NCBI GenBank assembly: GCA_016931995.1
Contig: JAFGDS010000052.1
Location: forward strand, 1 to 37,013
Reading direction: 5' to 3'
DNA length: 37,013 bases
Source: Pirellulales bacterium
Lineage (GTDB): Bacteria > Planctomycetota > Planctomycetia > Pirellulales > Thermoguttaceae
Below are positions 1-8,198 of this stretch, in pieces. The translations under genes were made by a program, and so were the position numbers. Within the stretch, counting starts at the first letter, position 1. Every line of letters begins with the position of its first letter. The notes under the pieces are model-generated. The model was given only the letters and a program-made list of their open reading frames with translations. It made no database searches and was not told where the DNA came from.

Positions 1-1698
1 AAGGGCATCTTCCAGCTCGAAAGCGGCGGCATCCGCGACCTGTTGCAGCGGATGAAGCCCGACCACTTCCGCGACATCATCGCCACCAATGCCCTGTATC
101 GTCCCGGGCCGCTGGAAGGCGGCATGGTGGACGACTACATCGAGGTGAAGCACGGCCGGCGCGAGCCCTCCTATCCCCATCCCGTGATGAAGGAGATCCT
201 CGAGGAAACCCACGGCGTGATGGTCTATCAGGAGCAGGTCATGCGGATCCTCAACCGCCTGGGTGGGATCAAGCTGGCCAACGCCTACACGTGCATCAAG
301 GCCATTAGCAAGAAGAAATTGCCCTTGATCGCGAAGTACAAGGAGGAGTTCATCGCGGGCGCCCACGCCAACGGGCTCGCGAAGAAGAAGGCCGAGGAAC
401 TCTTCGCCATGATCGAGAAGTTCGCCGGCTACGGGTTCAACAAGAGCCACTCGACCGCCTACGCCCTGATCGCCTACATGACGGCGTATCTCAAAACCCA
501 CTACAAAGTGGAGTTCATGGCGGCGCTGCTATCGAGCGACATCCCCGGGCGGAACTTCAAGCGGAAGGATCAGCTCGTCGAGCATCTGGAAGACTGCCAG
601 CGGATGGGCATCGAGGTGGTCGGGCCGGACGTGAACCGCTCGGCGGCGGAGTTCACCGTCGCCGAGGGCAAGATCCACTTCGCCCTGTCGGCCATCAAGG
701 GCTGCGGCGACGCGGCCGCAAAGGCCATCTCCGACGAGCAGCGGGCCCGAGGGCCGTACAAGAGCCTGTTCGACTTCTGCGAACGGCTCGATCCCGGCAC
801 GGTCAACCGCGCGGCCATCGAAACGCTCGTCAAGGCCGGCGCGCTGGATTCGCTCGGGGCACGCCGGGCGCAACTGTTCCAGGTGGTCGAACGGGCGATC
901 CAGTCCGGCACGGCCGCCGCCGCCGATCGCCGCCGCGGGCAAAAAGGCCTCTTCGACGACGCGCTAGAGCAAGACGCGACAACCACCGCCGCCGTGCCGT
1001 TGCCCAACGTGCCCGAGTGGAACCGCCGCGAGCTTCTGGCCAACGAAAAGGAAGTGCTCGGCTTCTATCTTTCGAGCCATCCCTTGGCCGAGCACGAAAG
1101 CCTGCTGGGGCAATTCGCCACGCACACGACCTCGCAGGCGGCCGAATTGCCGCACCGCGGCGAAGTCATGCTCGGCGGGATGATCGCCGCCCTGAAGCTT
1201 GCGCACACGAAGAACCCGAAGCCGGGCAAACCGAGCAAGTACGCCATGTTCGATCTCGAGGACCGCGTGGGCATCATGCGGTGCATCGTCTGGCCGGAGC
1301 AATACGCCGAGTACGCCGAGCTCGTCCAACCCGACGCAATTCTCATGGTCCGCGGCGCGATCGACAAGCGCCCCGGCAGCGAAGAGGCCAATCTGATCGT
1401 CAACGAGCTGATCCGCCTGGAGGACGCCCCGGCCCGCTGCACGCGGAGCGTCGCGATCCACGTCGTCGAGCGGCAGCACGGCCAGCGCGGGCTGGAGCAG
1501 CTTCACGAGATCCTCCGCGGGTATCCCGGCGTCTGCCCGGTGCAACTTCACCTTTCCCTGGATGACGGGCGCACGGTCACCTGCGCGTGCGGCAAGTTCC
1601 GCATAGACGTGTGCCACGAGATGCGCCGCCGCGTGGACGAGCTTCTGGGCCCGGGCCACCTCCGCATGATGGCCTCGCCGGTGGGCAACGGGCGGTAG
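1..1698 (+). CDS. dnaE: DNA polymerase III alpha subunit, C-terminal part (5' end outside the window)
   Basis: The replicative polymerase catalytic subunit copies chromosomal DNA as part of the holoenzyme. The frame is open from base 1, so the N-terminal PHP domain and the first catalytic aspartates lie outside the window. Visible are FQLESGGIRDLL, the RPGPLEGGMVDDY block, GVMVYQEQVM, and the very conserved AGYGFNKSHSTAYALIAY (about 430-485). A helix-hairpin-helix region follows (KGCGDAAAKAI, about 700-730), then an OB-fold with the SKYAMFDLEDRVG stretch (about 1230-1275). Where E. coli DnaE has a DMLRRAMGKKK-like segment, this protein reads AYTCIKAISKKK, a divergent version of that block. 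It ends TAG at 1696-1698. The family call is firm; only the 5' extent is unknown. Confidence 0.95.
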   Translation, partial: KGIFQLESGGIRDLLQRMKPDHFRDIIATNALYRPGPLEGGMVDDYIEVKHGRREPSYPHPVMKEILEETHGVMVYQEQVMRILNRLGGIKLANAYTCIKAISKKKLPLIAKYKEEFIAGAHANGLAKKKAEELFAMIEKFAGYGFNKSHSTAYALIAYMTAYLKTHYKVEFMAALLSSDIPGRNFKRKDQLVEHLEDCQRMGIEVVGPDVNRSAAEFTVAEGKIHFALSAIKGCGDAAAKAISDEQRARGPYKSLFDFCERLDPGTVNRAAIETLVKAGALDSLGARRAQLFQVVERAIQSGTAAAADRRRGQKGLFDDALEQDATTTAAVPLPNVPEWNRRELLANEKEVLGFYLSSHPLAEHESLLGQFATHTTSQAAELPHRGEVMLGGMIAALKLAHTKNPKPGKPSKYAMFDLEDRVGIMRCIVWPEQYAEYAELVQPDAILMVRGAIDKRPGSEEANLIVNELIRLEDAPARCTRSVAIHVVERQHGQRGLEQLHEILRGYPGVCPVQLHLSLDDGRTVTCACGKFRIDVCHEMRRRVDELLGPGHLRMMASPVGNGR

Positions 1699-1965
1699 GG
1701 CCCGGATTGCTACAACTCGTTCCCCCCAAGCGTGCGAAGATCCTGTCCTCCAAAGCGAGGCGAAGGATCTCCCGAGCGTCCTTTGTATACCTTGTTAAGG
1801 TATATCGTTCCCCATGTAAAGGGGGTCTCTGCGAGGGGAAATACCCAGTGCGGCGTGTCGATGGGGCGGTTTGGGGCATTCTTTGCCAAGATTGAGATTG
1901 TCCTATCATTTTGTACTAGAAAGATTTACGTTTTTTGTTCTGCGAAGCAAGAATCGTTTATGCAG
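1699..1965. other. AT-rich gap downstream of dnaE
   Basis: No gene is supported here. The stretch from about 1780 onward is far richer in A+T than its surroundings. Open frames across it (for example about 1732-2052) give cysteine-rich sequences without recognisable family features, so I do not call them. The 3' end holds the putative promoter of the next gene. No dnaE terminator hairpin with a T-run was found. Confidence 0.5.
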
Positions 1966-1994
1966 TTGACGATATATTGCATAACGGACATATT
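1966..1994 (+). promoter_or_regulatory. candidate sigma-70 promoter of the thioredoxin gene
   Basis: TTGACG at 1966-1971 (5 of 6 to consensus), a 17-base spacer, then CATATT at 1989-1994 (4 of 6), in locally AT-rich DNA. This would start transcription near 2001, about 65 bases before the first thioredoxin start. A weak inverted repeat (CGCCCG at 2012-2017 with CGGGTG at 2031-2036, one G-U pair, followed by GGTTTTT) would lie in the leader. Confidence 0.4.
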
Positions 1995-2065
1995 AAACCC
2001 AGGCAATCAAACGCCCGGTGGCTGTCTAATCGGGTGGGTTTTTGGAAAGTAGGAGACATCCGAAA

Positions 2066-2635
2066 ATGGAAGGGAAGAATGTGTTGATCGTATTGGCGAT
2101 CTTTTTCGCGTGGTTCTCGCTCAACCGCTGGCTGTTGCCCGCGTTTGGCATCGCCACGTGCATGTCGGGGCATTGCGCCACTATTAGTGATTCACCCGGA
2201 TCGAGCGACGCGGCCGCGCGGTCGGTGTCAATGACCAACGCGCCGCGTGGCGACAAGACTGCAAAGGAGCGCAAAACCATGACCGAAGTGCGGGACGACA
2301 ATTTCCAGATCGAGGTGCTGCAATCGGATCAACCGGTGCTGGTGGATTTCTGGGCGCCGTGGTGCGGCCCCTGCCGCAGGGTGGGCCCCATCGTCGAGGA
2401 ATTGGCCAGGGAGAACCTCGGTCGGGTAAAGGTGGCCAAGATCAACGTTGACCACAGCCCGGAGACGGCCGCCCAGTACGGCATATCGAGCATCCCGACG
2501 CTGATCCTGTTCAAAAACGGCCGGCCGGTGGATCGTTTGGTGGGCGTCCAGCCGAAGGTACGTCTCCAGGCGGCGTTGGATCGGGCGCTCGTTCAGGCGG
2601 AGGAGGCGGCGCCGGCGCGGGGTGTGGTTCGTTGA
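2066..2635 (+). CDS. thioredoxin, with an N-terminal membrane-anchor extension and a second internal start
   Basis: Thiol-disulfide oxidoreductase. The active site WCGPC has its cysteines at residues 100 and 103, and the cis-proline segment SIPTLILF is present; both are hallmarks of class I thioredoxins. The 189-residue form starts at ATG 2066 after AGGAGA (2051-2056, 9-base gap). It begins with a hydrophobic segment (VLIVLAIFFAW) that should anchor it in the membrane, then a linker of about 45 residues. A second ATG at 2279 is in frame, preceded by AAGGAG (2264-2269, also a 9-base gap), and would give a standard soluble thioredoxin of 118 residues with CGPC at 29-32. Either one gene makes two forms or one start is the real one; the sequence alone does not decide. 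An ArsR-DUF2892-ABM operon follows. Confidence 0.92.
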   Translation: MEGKNVLIVLAIFFAWFSLNRWLLPAFGIATCMSGHCATISDSPGSSDAAARSVSMTNAPRGDKTAKERKTMTEVRDDNFQIEVLQSDQPVLVDFWAPWCGPCRRVGPIVEELARENLGRVKVAKINVDHSPETAAQYGISSIPTLILFKNGRPVDRLVGVQPKVRLQAALDRALVQAEEAAPARGVVR

Positions 2636-2649
2636 CGCCCGCGAGAGCG

Positions 2650-2724
2650 TGTCACTGCCGGCTTGTCCGATGGTGTGAAAAAGGGGACCGAGAGTCGGCG
2701 CTGCTGGACACGCCAACAGTGGCC
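2650..2724. repeat. degenerate inverted pair of the CACTG palindromic repeat
   Basis: GTCACTGCCGGCTTGTCC (from 2651) and CTGCTGGACACGCCAACAGT (2701-2720) are diverged, oppositely oriented copies of the CACTGCTGG..CCAGCAGTG element found better preserved near 29363 and 31632. They lie between the thioredoxin stop and the arsR promoter and may form a hairpin after the thioredoxin gene. Confidence 0.55.
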
Positions 2725-2741
2725 CCCTCAAAACCAGTCTC

Positions 2742-2770
2742 TTGACAACGTATCGACCACCTGGTACCCA
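2742..2770 (+). promoter_or_regulatory. candidate promoter of the arsR-DUF2892-ABM operon
   Basis: A perfect TTGACA box at 2742-2747, a 17-base spacer, and TACCCA at 2765-2770 preceded by TGG (extended -10 form). The predicted transcript starts close to 2777, giving a short leader that contains the TGGAG ribosome site. The palindrome GGTACC (2763-2768) overlaps the -10 box, where a dimeric repressor such as the ArsR protein could bind; this last point is inference. Confidence 0.45.
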
Positions 2771-2793
2771 TTGGCTTTGTTGGAGCGTATTCT

Positions 2794-3255
2794 ATGCTGG
2801 GCACCGAGACTCTTTGGGAAACCATGTCTATTGATCGTGACGCATCGGGGGACGAGTCGCAGCGGACGGAGCGCGAGTGGGCCGCGCTTCTGCGGACGAT
2901 GGCCCATCCCGTACGGCTTTTGATACTCGAGACCCTATGCGAGCGGCCGCACTGCGTGAAGCATCTCAATGCCCTAATCCCCATTCCCCAGCCGCATCTG
3001 TCGCAGCACATGGCGGCCCTGCGGAAGGCGGATCTCGTGGCGTGTCACGCCTGCGGGCCGGTCCGGTGCTACTACTTGTTGCGGCCGACGCTCGTGCGGG
3101 GACTTATTGATCTTTTGCGGGTGGATCATCGTTCCTGCCGGCGCGAGCGCCGGGAAGTGGTCGAGGAAGCCCGGAAAAGTTGGGAAGACGATTGCCAACA
3201 AGGCGCCTCGGGCTTTGCGGACCCCGGGCGGGAATGCGAGGACGAGACGCCATGA
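2794..3255 (+). CDS. ArsR/SmtB-family winged-helix regulator
   Basis: Small dimeric DNA-binding repressor, 153 residues. The N-terminal part has the family signature WAALLRTMAHPVRLLILETL. The recognition helix region is PQPHLSQHMAALRKADLV, followed by the wing (ACHACGPVRCYYL). Cysteines cluster at ETLCERPHC and ACHACGPVRC, so a thiol or metal input is possible, but the classic ELCVCDL metal site is not present. ATG 2794 is chosen because TGGAG (2781-2785) sits 8 bases upstream; ATG 2824 is an alternative. The stop overlaps the next start in ATGA (3252-3255), indicating translational coupling with the DUF2892 gene. The family is clear, the effector unknown. A role in sensing redox or sulfur stress is inferred from the neighbours. 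Confidence 0.88.
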   Translation: MLGTETLWETMSIDRDASGDESQRTEREWAALLRTMAHPVRLLILETLCERPHCVKHLNALIPIPQPHLSQHMAALRKADLVACHACGPVRCYYLLRPTLVRGLIDLLRVDHRSCRRERREVVEEARKSWEDDCQQGASGFADPGRECEDETP

Positions 3256-3473
3256 CCATCGAGCGAGGTTTGCGATTGGCGGCCGGCGTGGTCGTCTTGA
3301 CCAGCGTTGGCCTGGGATACTTCCACAGCCCGTATTGGCTTTTGTTGACCGCCTTCGCCGGGCTGAATTTGCTTCAGTCGGCGTTTACGAATTGGTGTCC
3401 CATGATGTGGATTCTCGCCCGAATGGGACTGCCAGCGTGTTGCCCGGAGAGCAAGGCTGCTGGGGAGAAATGA
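3252..3473 (+). CDS. DUF2892 (YgaP-like) small inner-membrane protein
   Basis: A 73-residue protein with two predicted transmembrane helices (about residues 7-22 and 27-44). It shows the family pattern: an ERGLRLAAG start, then YWLLLTAFAGLNLLQSAFTNWCPM. The NWCP motif and a later CC pair match the DUF2892 domain that in E. coli YgaP is fused to a rhodanese sulfurtransferase; here the rhodanese part is absent. It starts inside the arsR stop (ATGA) and ends in a second ATGA overlap with the ABM gene. In other bacteria such proteins sit with ArsR regulators and sulfur or thiol enzymes, which fits the thioredoxin upstream. The biochemical role is unknown. Confidence 0.85.
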   Translation: MTIERGLRLAAGVVVLTSVGLGYFHSPYWLLLTAFAGLNLLQSAFTNWCPMMWILARMGLPACCPESKAAGEK

Positions 3474-3475
3474 CG

Positions 3476-3799
3476 ATGCACGTCGCGTGCGTCCACGTCC
3501 ACGTCCTGCCCGAGCATCGCCAGGCGTTCATCGAGGCCACGCTCGAAAACGCCCGGGGTACGCGCCGGGAGCCGGGCAATCTCCGCTTCGACGTGCTCCA
3601 GAGCCAGGACGATCCGGACCGGTTTCTCTTGTACGAGGTCTACCGCGACGAGGCGGGCATGGCGGCCCACAAGCAGACGCCGCACTACGCCCGATGGGCC
3701 GAGACCGTCGCTCCCTGGATGGCCGAGCCGCGACAGGGCGTCAAGTACGCCTCGCTGTTTCCGGCCGAGGCCAGCTGCTGGTTGACGCCGCCGGAGTAA
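3476..3799 (+). CDS. antibiotic biosynthesis monooxygenase (ABM) domain protein
   Basis: A single ABM/LsrG-type ferredoxin-like domain of about 107 residues: VACVHVHVLPEHRQAFIEATLENARGTRREPGN, then RFDVLQSQDDPDRFLLYEVYRDEAGMAAHKQTPHY. These are the usual two beta-alpha-beta halves and the conserved ExYxD..AxxxHxxTxH pattern. Such proteins act as small cofactor-free monooxygenases or isomerases, or as quinone and aldehyde stress proteins. ATG 3476 is preferred because GGGGAG (3462-3467) lies 8 bases upstream. ATG 3470 overlaps the DUF2892 stop as ATGA and would add two residues. It is the last gene of the arsR operon. The substrate cannot be read from the sequence. Confidence 0.85.
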   Translation: MHVACVHVHVLPEHRQAFIEATLENARGTRREPGNLRFDVLQSQDDPDRFLLYEVYRDEAGMAAHKQTPHYARWAETVAPWMAEPRQGVKYASLFPAEASCWLTPPE

Positions 3800-3813
3800 T
3801 GGGCATAGGACGC

Positions 3814-3877
3814 GTGCCACTGGCTTTGCCAGTGCCGCGCCACGCCAACATTCGCGCACTGGCGGAGCCAGTGGCAC
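3814..3877. repeat. inverted pair of CACTGGC..GCCAGTG palindromic repeats
   Basis: Two 22-base imperfect palindromes, 3814-3835 and 3856-3877, face each other with a 20-base spacer. The second is the exact reverse complement of the copy at 8235-8256. The pair immediately follows the ABM gene and could act as a terminator or mRNA-stability hairpin. A further GGCTTGTCCGGC fragment lies just downstream (about 3894-3905). Confidence 0.8.
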
Positions 3878-3931
3878 TCGGCGGGCGCCACGGCAGGCTT
3901 GTCCGGCAGAGATCTTCTCTCCAGGCCTCTC

Positions 3932-3960
3932 TTCGTTTGTCCTCCCGGTTCGGATAGAAT
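3932..3960 (+). promoter_or_regulatory. weak candidate promoter upstream of uvrB
   Basis: A good -10 box TAGAAT at 3955-3960 has only a weak -35 (TTCGTT, 3932-3937) at 17 bases. The leader to uvrB would be about 135 bases and would contain a dispersed repeat arm (4046-4072). No LexA box was recognised. Confidence 0.3.
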
Positions 3961-4045
3961 GGAGCGGGTATCCATCGGCGGCGGGAGTCGCCTCTCATGG
4001 GGGTGCGCGGCAGGCGCATTCTCGTGGCAGTCGATGAGATCCGAA

Positions 4046-4072
4046 GAGATCCTTCGCTGCGCTCAGGATGAC
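4046..4072 (+). repeat. GATCCTTCGCTGCGCTCAGGATGAC repeat arm (single copy)
   Basis: A solitary arm of the dispersed family also present at 13496-13567 (pair), 15550-15576 (single), 30541-30601 (pair) and 31768-31825 (pair). It begins GAGATCCTTCGC and ends CTCAGGATGAC. It lies 31 bases before the uvrB start codon. Confidence 0.8.
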
Positions 4073-4103
4073 TTAGAGGGCCGTTTTTCGGAGGCCGCGG
4101 CGC

Positions 4104-6185
4104 GTGTTTGAGCTAGTCAGCCCATTTCAGCCCGCAGGCGATCAGCCGCAGGCGATCGAGAAGCTCGTCGAGGGTCTGCGCGCGGGCAAGACGCAGCAGG
4201 TGCTCATGGGCGTGACGGGCTCGGGCAAGACGTTCACGATGGCCAACGTGATCCAGGCGATGCAGCGGCCGGCGCTGGTGATGTCGCACAACAAAACCCT
4301 TGCCGCGCAGCTCTACAGCGAGTTCAAGGAGTTCTTTCCCCACAACGCGGTGAGTTACTTCGTCAGCTACTACGACTATTATCAGCCCGAGGCGTACATC
4401 CCCCAGCGCGACATCTACATCGAGAAGGACGCCTCGATCAACCAGCAGATCGACCGGCTGCGGCTGGCCGCGACCAGCTCGCTGGTGAGCCGGCGCGACG
4501 TCATCATCGTGGCGAGCGTGTCGTGCATCTACGGGCTGGGTTCGCCCGAGGATTATCGGAAGATGATGGTCTCGCTTGCGGTCGGCCAATCGGCCGATCG
4601 CGACGAGGTGCTCGCCCGGCTGGTCGATATTCAGTACGAGCGGAACGACACGTCGTTCGAGCCGGGCAAATTCCGCGTGCGGGGCGACTGCGTGGAGGTC
4701 TACCCCACCTACGACGAGTGCGCCCTGCGGATCGAGTTCTGGGGCGACGAGATCGAGCAGCTTTCCCGGATCAATCCCACCAGCGGCGAGGTGCTGGCGC
4801 GCCAGGAGCAGCTCTTTGTTTATCCGGCCAAGCACTTTGTTTTGCCCGAGGAGCGCATCGAAAGCGCCGTGGCCGAGATCAAAGGGGAGCTGGAAGCCCG
4901 GCTGGTCGAGTTTCGCGATCAGGGCAAGCTGCTCGAGGCGCAGCGGCTCAGCGCCCGGACGCGGTTCGACGTCGAGATGATCCAGGAGGTGGGCTACTGT
5001 CCGGGCATCGAGAACTACAGCCGCCCGTTGAGCGGCCGCGCGCCGGGCTCGCCACCCGACACGCTTTTTAGCTTCTTCCCCGACGACTTCCTGCTGTTTG
5101 TCGACGAGTCGCACGTCACGGTGCCGCAAGTCCGCGGGATGTACGCGGGCGATCACAACCGGAAGGTGACGCTCGTCGAGCACGGGTTTCGCCTCCCGAG
5201 TGCCCTGGACAACCGGCCGCTTCGGTTCGAGGAATGGGAAGGCCGGATCAACCAGGTGATCCACGTCTCGGCCACGCCGGGCCCTTACGAACTGGAAAAG
5301 ACCGGCGGCGAGATCGTCGAACAGGTGATCCGACCCACCGGCTTGCTCGATCCGGAGATTGAGGTCGCCCCGGCTCGCGGGCAGGTTGCCCATCTCTTGG
5401 AGCAGATTCGCGAGCGGGCCGCGGCCGGCCAGCGCGTGCTGGTGACCACGCTCACCAAGCGCCTGGCCGAGGATCTGGCCTTCTACTTCAGCAAGCAGGA
5501 CGTGCGGTGCAAGTGGCTGCACAGCGAGCTGGACGCCTTCGAGCGGGTGGAGCTGCTGCGCGACCTGCGCGAGGGGCATTTCGACGTGCTGGTGGGCGTG
5601 AATCTGTTGCGCGAAGGGCTCGACCTGCCCGAGGTCTCGCTCGTGGCCATCCTCGACGCCGACAAGGAGGGCTTTTTGCGAAGCGAAACGTCCTTGATGC
5701 AGACCATCGGCCGCAGCGCCCGAAACGTGGACGCCAAGGTGATCCTCTACGCCGACGTGGTGACCGATTCGATGCGGCGGGCGATCGACGAGACGCGGCG
5801 ACGCCGGGCGATGCAAGAGGCCTACAACCGCGAGCACGGCATCACGCCCGAGACGATCCACAAGAGCATCCGCGCGGGCATCGAGGCGGAGGCGGCCGCC
5901 CACGCGCGATCCAATGCCGCCGTGGGCCGCGCGGACGAATCGGCGTACATCACCGAGGAGTATCTCGGCGAGCTCGAGGCCGAGATGCACGCGGCGGCCG
6001 AAGCGCTCGAGTTCGAGCGGGCCGCGGCCCTGCGCGATCGGATCATGCAAATGCGCGGCCAGTTGGGCACGGCGCTGGCCGACGCCCAGGTGGACCACGC
6101 CACCCGCGCCCAGCGCGGTCAGCGCCGCCGCCACAAGCAGCCCCGCACCGACCGGGGGATCCCCAAGCCGAAACGCGGGCCGTGA
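4104..6185 (+). CDS. uvrB: UvrABC excision nuclease subunit B
   Basis: Damage-verifying helicase-like subunit of nucleotide excision repair; it receives damage from UvrA and recruits UvrC. The 693 residues are close to the usual length. Seen in order: Walker A GVTGSGKT (36-43), the beta-hairpin segment [10 protein letters not shown] (89-98), the DESH Walker B box (334-337), helicase motif regions including [15 protein letters not shown] and QTIGRSARN, and the C-terminal UVR coiled coil that contacts UvrC (about 620-655). The start is GTG 4104, with GGAGG at 4090-4094 and a 9-base gap; the product starts [10 protein letters not shown] as in other UvrB proteins. The C-terminus carries a short basic tail. 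A small secreted-protein gene follows after 29 bases and may be cotranscribed. Confidence 0.97.
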   Translation: MFELVSPFQPAGDQPQAIEKLVEGLRAGKTQQVLMGVTGSGKTFTMANVIQAMQRPALVMSHNKTLAAQLYSEFKEFFPHNAVSYFVSYYDYYQPEAYIPQRDIYIEKDASINQQIDRLRLAATSSLVSRRDVIIVASVSCIYGLGSPEDYRKMMVSLAVGQSADRDEVLARLVDIQYERNDTSFEPGKFRVRGDCVEVYPTYDECALRIEFWGDEIEQLSRINPTSGEVLARQEQLFVYPAKHFVLPEERIESAVAEIKGELEARLVEFRDQGKLLEAQRLSARTRFDVEMIQEVGYCPGIENYSRPLSGRAPGSPPDTLFSFFPDDFLLFVDESHVTVPQVRGMYAGDHNRKVTLVEHGFRLPSALDNRPLRFEEWEGRINQVIHVSATPGPYELEKTGGEIVEQVIRPTGLLDPEIEVAPARGQVAHLLEQIRERAAAGQRVLVTTLTKRLAEDLAFYFSKQDVRCKWLHSELDAFERVELLRDLREGHFDVLVGVNLLREGLDLPEVSLVAILDADKEGFLRSETSLMQTIGRSARNVDAKVILYADVVTDSMRRAIDETRRRRAMQEAYNREHGITPETIHKSIRAGIEAEAAAHARSNAAVGRADESAYITEEYLGELEAEMHAAAEALEFERAAALRDRIMQMRGQLGTALADAQVDHATRAQRGQRRRHKQPRTDRGIPKPKRGP

Positions 6186-6214
6186 GGCGAACCCCTTCGA
6201 AAAGGAGCGTCGAA

Positions 6215-6919
6215 ATGAGCCGCCGGCATAGACGAGCACTTGTCTTTTCGGCATTGAACGCCTTGTTGTGCGCGCTCGCTAGCAACGGGGCCTACGCGCA
6301 ACAAGACAACAAGGCCCACTCGCACGAAAAGGGCAAGGTGATCGTTCGAGAAGGTCATGTGGACCGCGGCGCCAGAGACTCGCTGATGCTCCTAAAGGAC
6401 CGGCGAGTCCGGGACGAACTCAAATTGTCTCCCGAACAGGGCATCAAGTTGGAGGAGATACTGTTGTCCGCTCGAGTGGATGCCATGCGTGTTGCGGACC
6501 GGCACGAGCGTTACGAGAAGACGCTTGATCTGGGGCGAGCGGCAGAGCGAGTCCTTTCGCACGAGCAACGGATTCGGCTCAAGGAGATAGGGCTTCATGT
6601 TCAAGGACTTGCCGCAATGACCTCTCCGGAGGTGGTGAAGGCGTTGGACATTACCGACGATCAGTTGGAGAAGTTGCGTGCCATTCGGTCCAGATACCAC
6701 GAGCAAGTGAAGTCCGTGCCAAACGACGGGACCTTGGCTCCCGTCGAGCGTCAAAGGCGTCTCCTCGATTTGCGGGATCAATTCCTGAACGAGGGCGTGG
6801 CCGTGCTCACCACGCCTCAACGCGAGCAGTTCGAGAAGATGCGGGGCAAGAAGTTCGAGATCGTTCAACCGCCGGCGAATGGCGACTCAAGGAGGACGCG
6901 TCCGTCTCTTTCGTTTTGA
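6215..6919 (+). CDS. secreted helical protein with LTxxQ-like repeats, unknown function
   Basis: A 234-residue protein with an N-terminal signal peptide (positively charged MSRRHRR, hydrophobic stretch, AYAQ cleavage region). The mature part is helical and charged. It carries recurring segments that resemble the Spy/CpxP LTxxQ motif: LKLSPEQGIKLEEIL, LDITDDQLEKLRAI and LTTPQREQFEKMR. Planctomycetes encode many such periplasmic proteins of unknown role; a chaperone-like function is only an analogy. ATG 6215 follows AAAGGAG (6201-6207) with a 7-base gap. It converges on the DUF1570 gene with 9 bases between stops and no visible terminator. Confidence 0.75.
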   Translation: MSRRHRRALVFSALNALLCALASNGAYAQQDNKAHSHEKGKVIVREGHVDRGARDSLMLLKDRRVRDELKLSPEQGIKLEEILLSARVDAMRVADRHERYEKTLDLGRAAERVLSHEQRIRLKEIGLHVQGLAAMTSPEVVKALDITDDQLEKLRAIRSRYHEQVKSVPNDGTLAPVERQRRLLDLRDQFLNEGVAVLTTPQREQFEKMRGKKFEIVQPPANGDSRRTRPSLSF

Positions 6920-6928
6920 CGCGATGGA

Positions 6929-8194
6929 TTACCGCGCCCCCGTGGACGGCCTTTCCGACGCTTCGCCGGCTGCCGCCCGCGTCTTGGGCCGGGCATGGAT
7001 CTTCACCGTCACGCGGCCGGTGTTGTCGGCCAGGGAGGACCAGGCGTCGCGGCAGCGGAGATAAAGGTCGCCGTCCGCCTCGGGGCGAAACGTGCCCTCG
7101 GTGCCCAGCGGGAAGGGCTCGCCGAGCTTGTAGTCGCGCATGAGGACGCCCATCAACCGGCCGGCGCCCTGCTGGGCGTCGTCTTTCGCGCCGTCGGCGT
7201 CCACGGCTTCCGCGGTGGGTCCCGTTTGCCACTTGCCCGAGGACGTGTAGGTGTATTCCGTGTCCGAGACCACGCGGATGCCGGAGGGCTGCCAGCCGCG
7301 ATCGGCCGCGACGCGCGCGGTGGCCGGACGGCCCGACGCGCGGAGCGGGCGGAACTTCGCGTTCCAGTCCCACGCGCACAGCTCGGCGCGGTAGCCGCGG
7401 TCCATGTGCTCGATAAAGAAAAGGTACTCGAATTCGATCTGGCGGGCGACGGGGCCGTAGACCTGCTCGAACGTGACGTTCCGGCCCGTCAACATGGCCA
7501 AGCCCAACGGCCGGAACCGCGGGGCGTAGTTGGGATTGGTGCCCAGCATGTGGCACAGCGCCCACCACCAGCAGTAGTCCTGCCAATCGCCGGTGTGCTT
7601 GGTCTCGGCGATGAGTTGGCCCAGCGGGCGCGGCGGGGAACTCTTGAGATATTGGATAACGTGCGGGAAGGCGTTGACGGCGTTCTGGCCGCCTTCCTTC
7701 CAGTATTGCCCGACCTCGGCCATGCCTTCGGCGTACCAGATGGGTCCGACGCGGCCAAACGTCTGGTGGCAATAGGCATGCACGGCCTCGTGCTGGACCA
7801 CGTCCTTGGCGGCCGTCGCGTAGACGACCGATTTGGCGACGAACTGCTCGCCCCGCGACTGCTTGACGGTCAGGCAGATGCCCGCGCCGCCTTGGATTTT
7901 GGCTAGCGCGGCCGGCGGGAAGATGTTCGCGTTCCAATGCGCCAGATCGTCGACGACGTACGCTTCAATCACGCCCCGCGGCGGCCGGGCCCAATAGGCC
8001 GCCAGGAGATCCGTCATGGATTCAAGCCGCCTAAGCAGCTCGCCGGCCCCGTCGGGCGGGAGGTCCGTGTGGATCAGAAACCGCGGCGACCTGTAATCGC
8101 GCGGCCCGATCGGCGCGGGCTCGTCCGCCAGGGCGGACGAGGCCATCGCGACCGCGACGAGAAGCAAGATCGGATCCAGTAGTACCCCGCCCAA
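6929..8194 (-). CDS. secreted DUF1570 (peptidase-MA-like) protein with HExxH motif
   Basis: The core shows DVVQHEAVHAYCHQTFGRVG and then WYAEGMAEVGQYW. That is an HEAVH zincin motif with a downstream glutamate, as in DUF1570 gluzincin-like proteins, which are numerous in planctomycetes. A signal-peptide-like stretch (LLDPILLLVAVAMASSALA) precedes DEPAPIG. No ATG gives a clean signal peptide. I place the start at TTG 8194, about 421 residues; TTG 8167 is possible. The frame stays open upstream to 8473, but that part translates dispersed repeats (SLALP-type peptides) and is probably not native. The C-terminal half contains a SSGKWQTGPTAE region and a putative beta domain. The proteolytic role is inferred from the motif. 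Confidence 0.8.
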   Translation of the reverse strand: MGGVLLDPILLLVAVAMASSALADEPAPIGPRDYRSPRFLIHTDLPPDGAGELLRRLESMTDLLAAYWARPPRGVIEAYVVDDLAHWNANIFPPAALAKIQGGAGICLTVKQSRGEQFVAKSVVYATAAKDVVQHEAVHAYCHQTFGRVGPIWYAEGMAEVGQYWKEGGQNAVNAFPHVIQYLKSSPPRPLGQLIAETKHTGDWQDYCWWWALCHMLGTNPNYAPRFRPLGLAMLTGRNVTFEQVYGPVARQIEFEYLFFIEHMDRGYRAELCAWDWNAKFRPLRASGRPATARVAADRGWQPSGIRVVSDTEYTYTSSGKWQTGPTAEAVDADGAKDDAQQGAGRLMGVLMRDYKLGEPFPLGTEGTFRPEADGDLYLRCRDAWSSLADNTGRVTVKIHARPKTRAAAGEASERPSTGAR

Positions 8195-8198
8195 ACCC

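Noticed and set aside
1732-2052. 106-residue frame in the AT-rich gap after dnaE
   Set aside because: No ribosome site or recognisable feature, and it overlaps a good promoter candidate for the thioredoxin gene.
4113-6254. 713-residue open frame antisense to uvrB
   Set aside because: It lies opposite a firmly identified gene. The composition (Leu, Arg, Gly, His, Asp) is typical of antisense frames in GC-rich genes, with no family motif.
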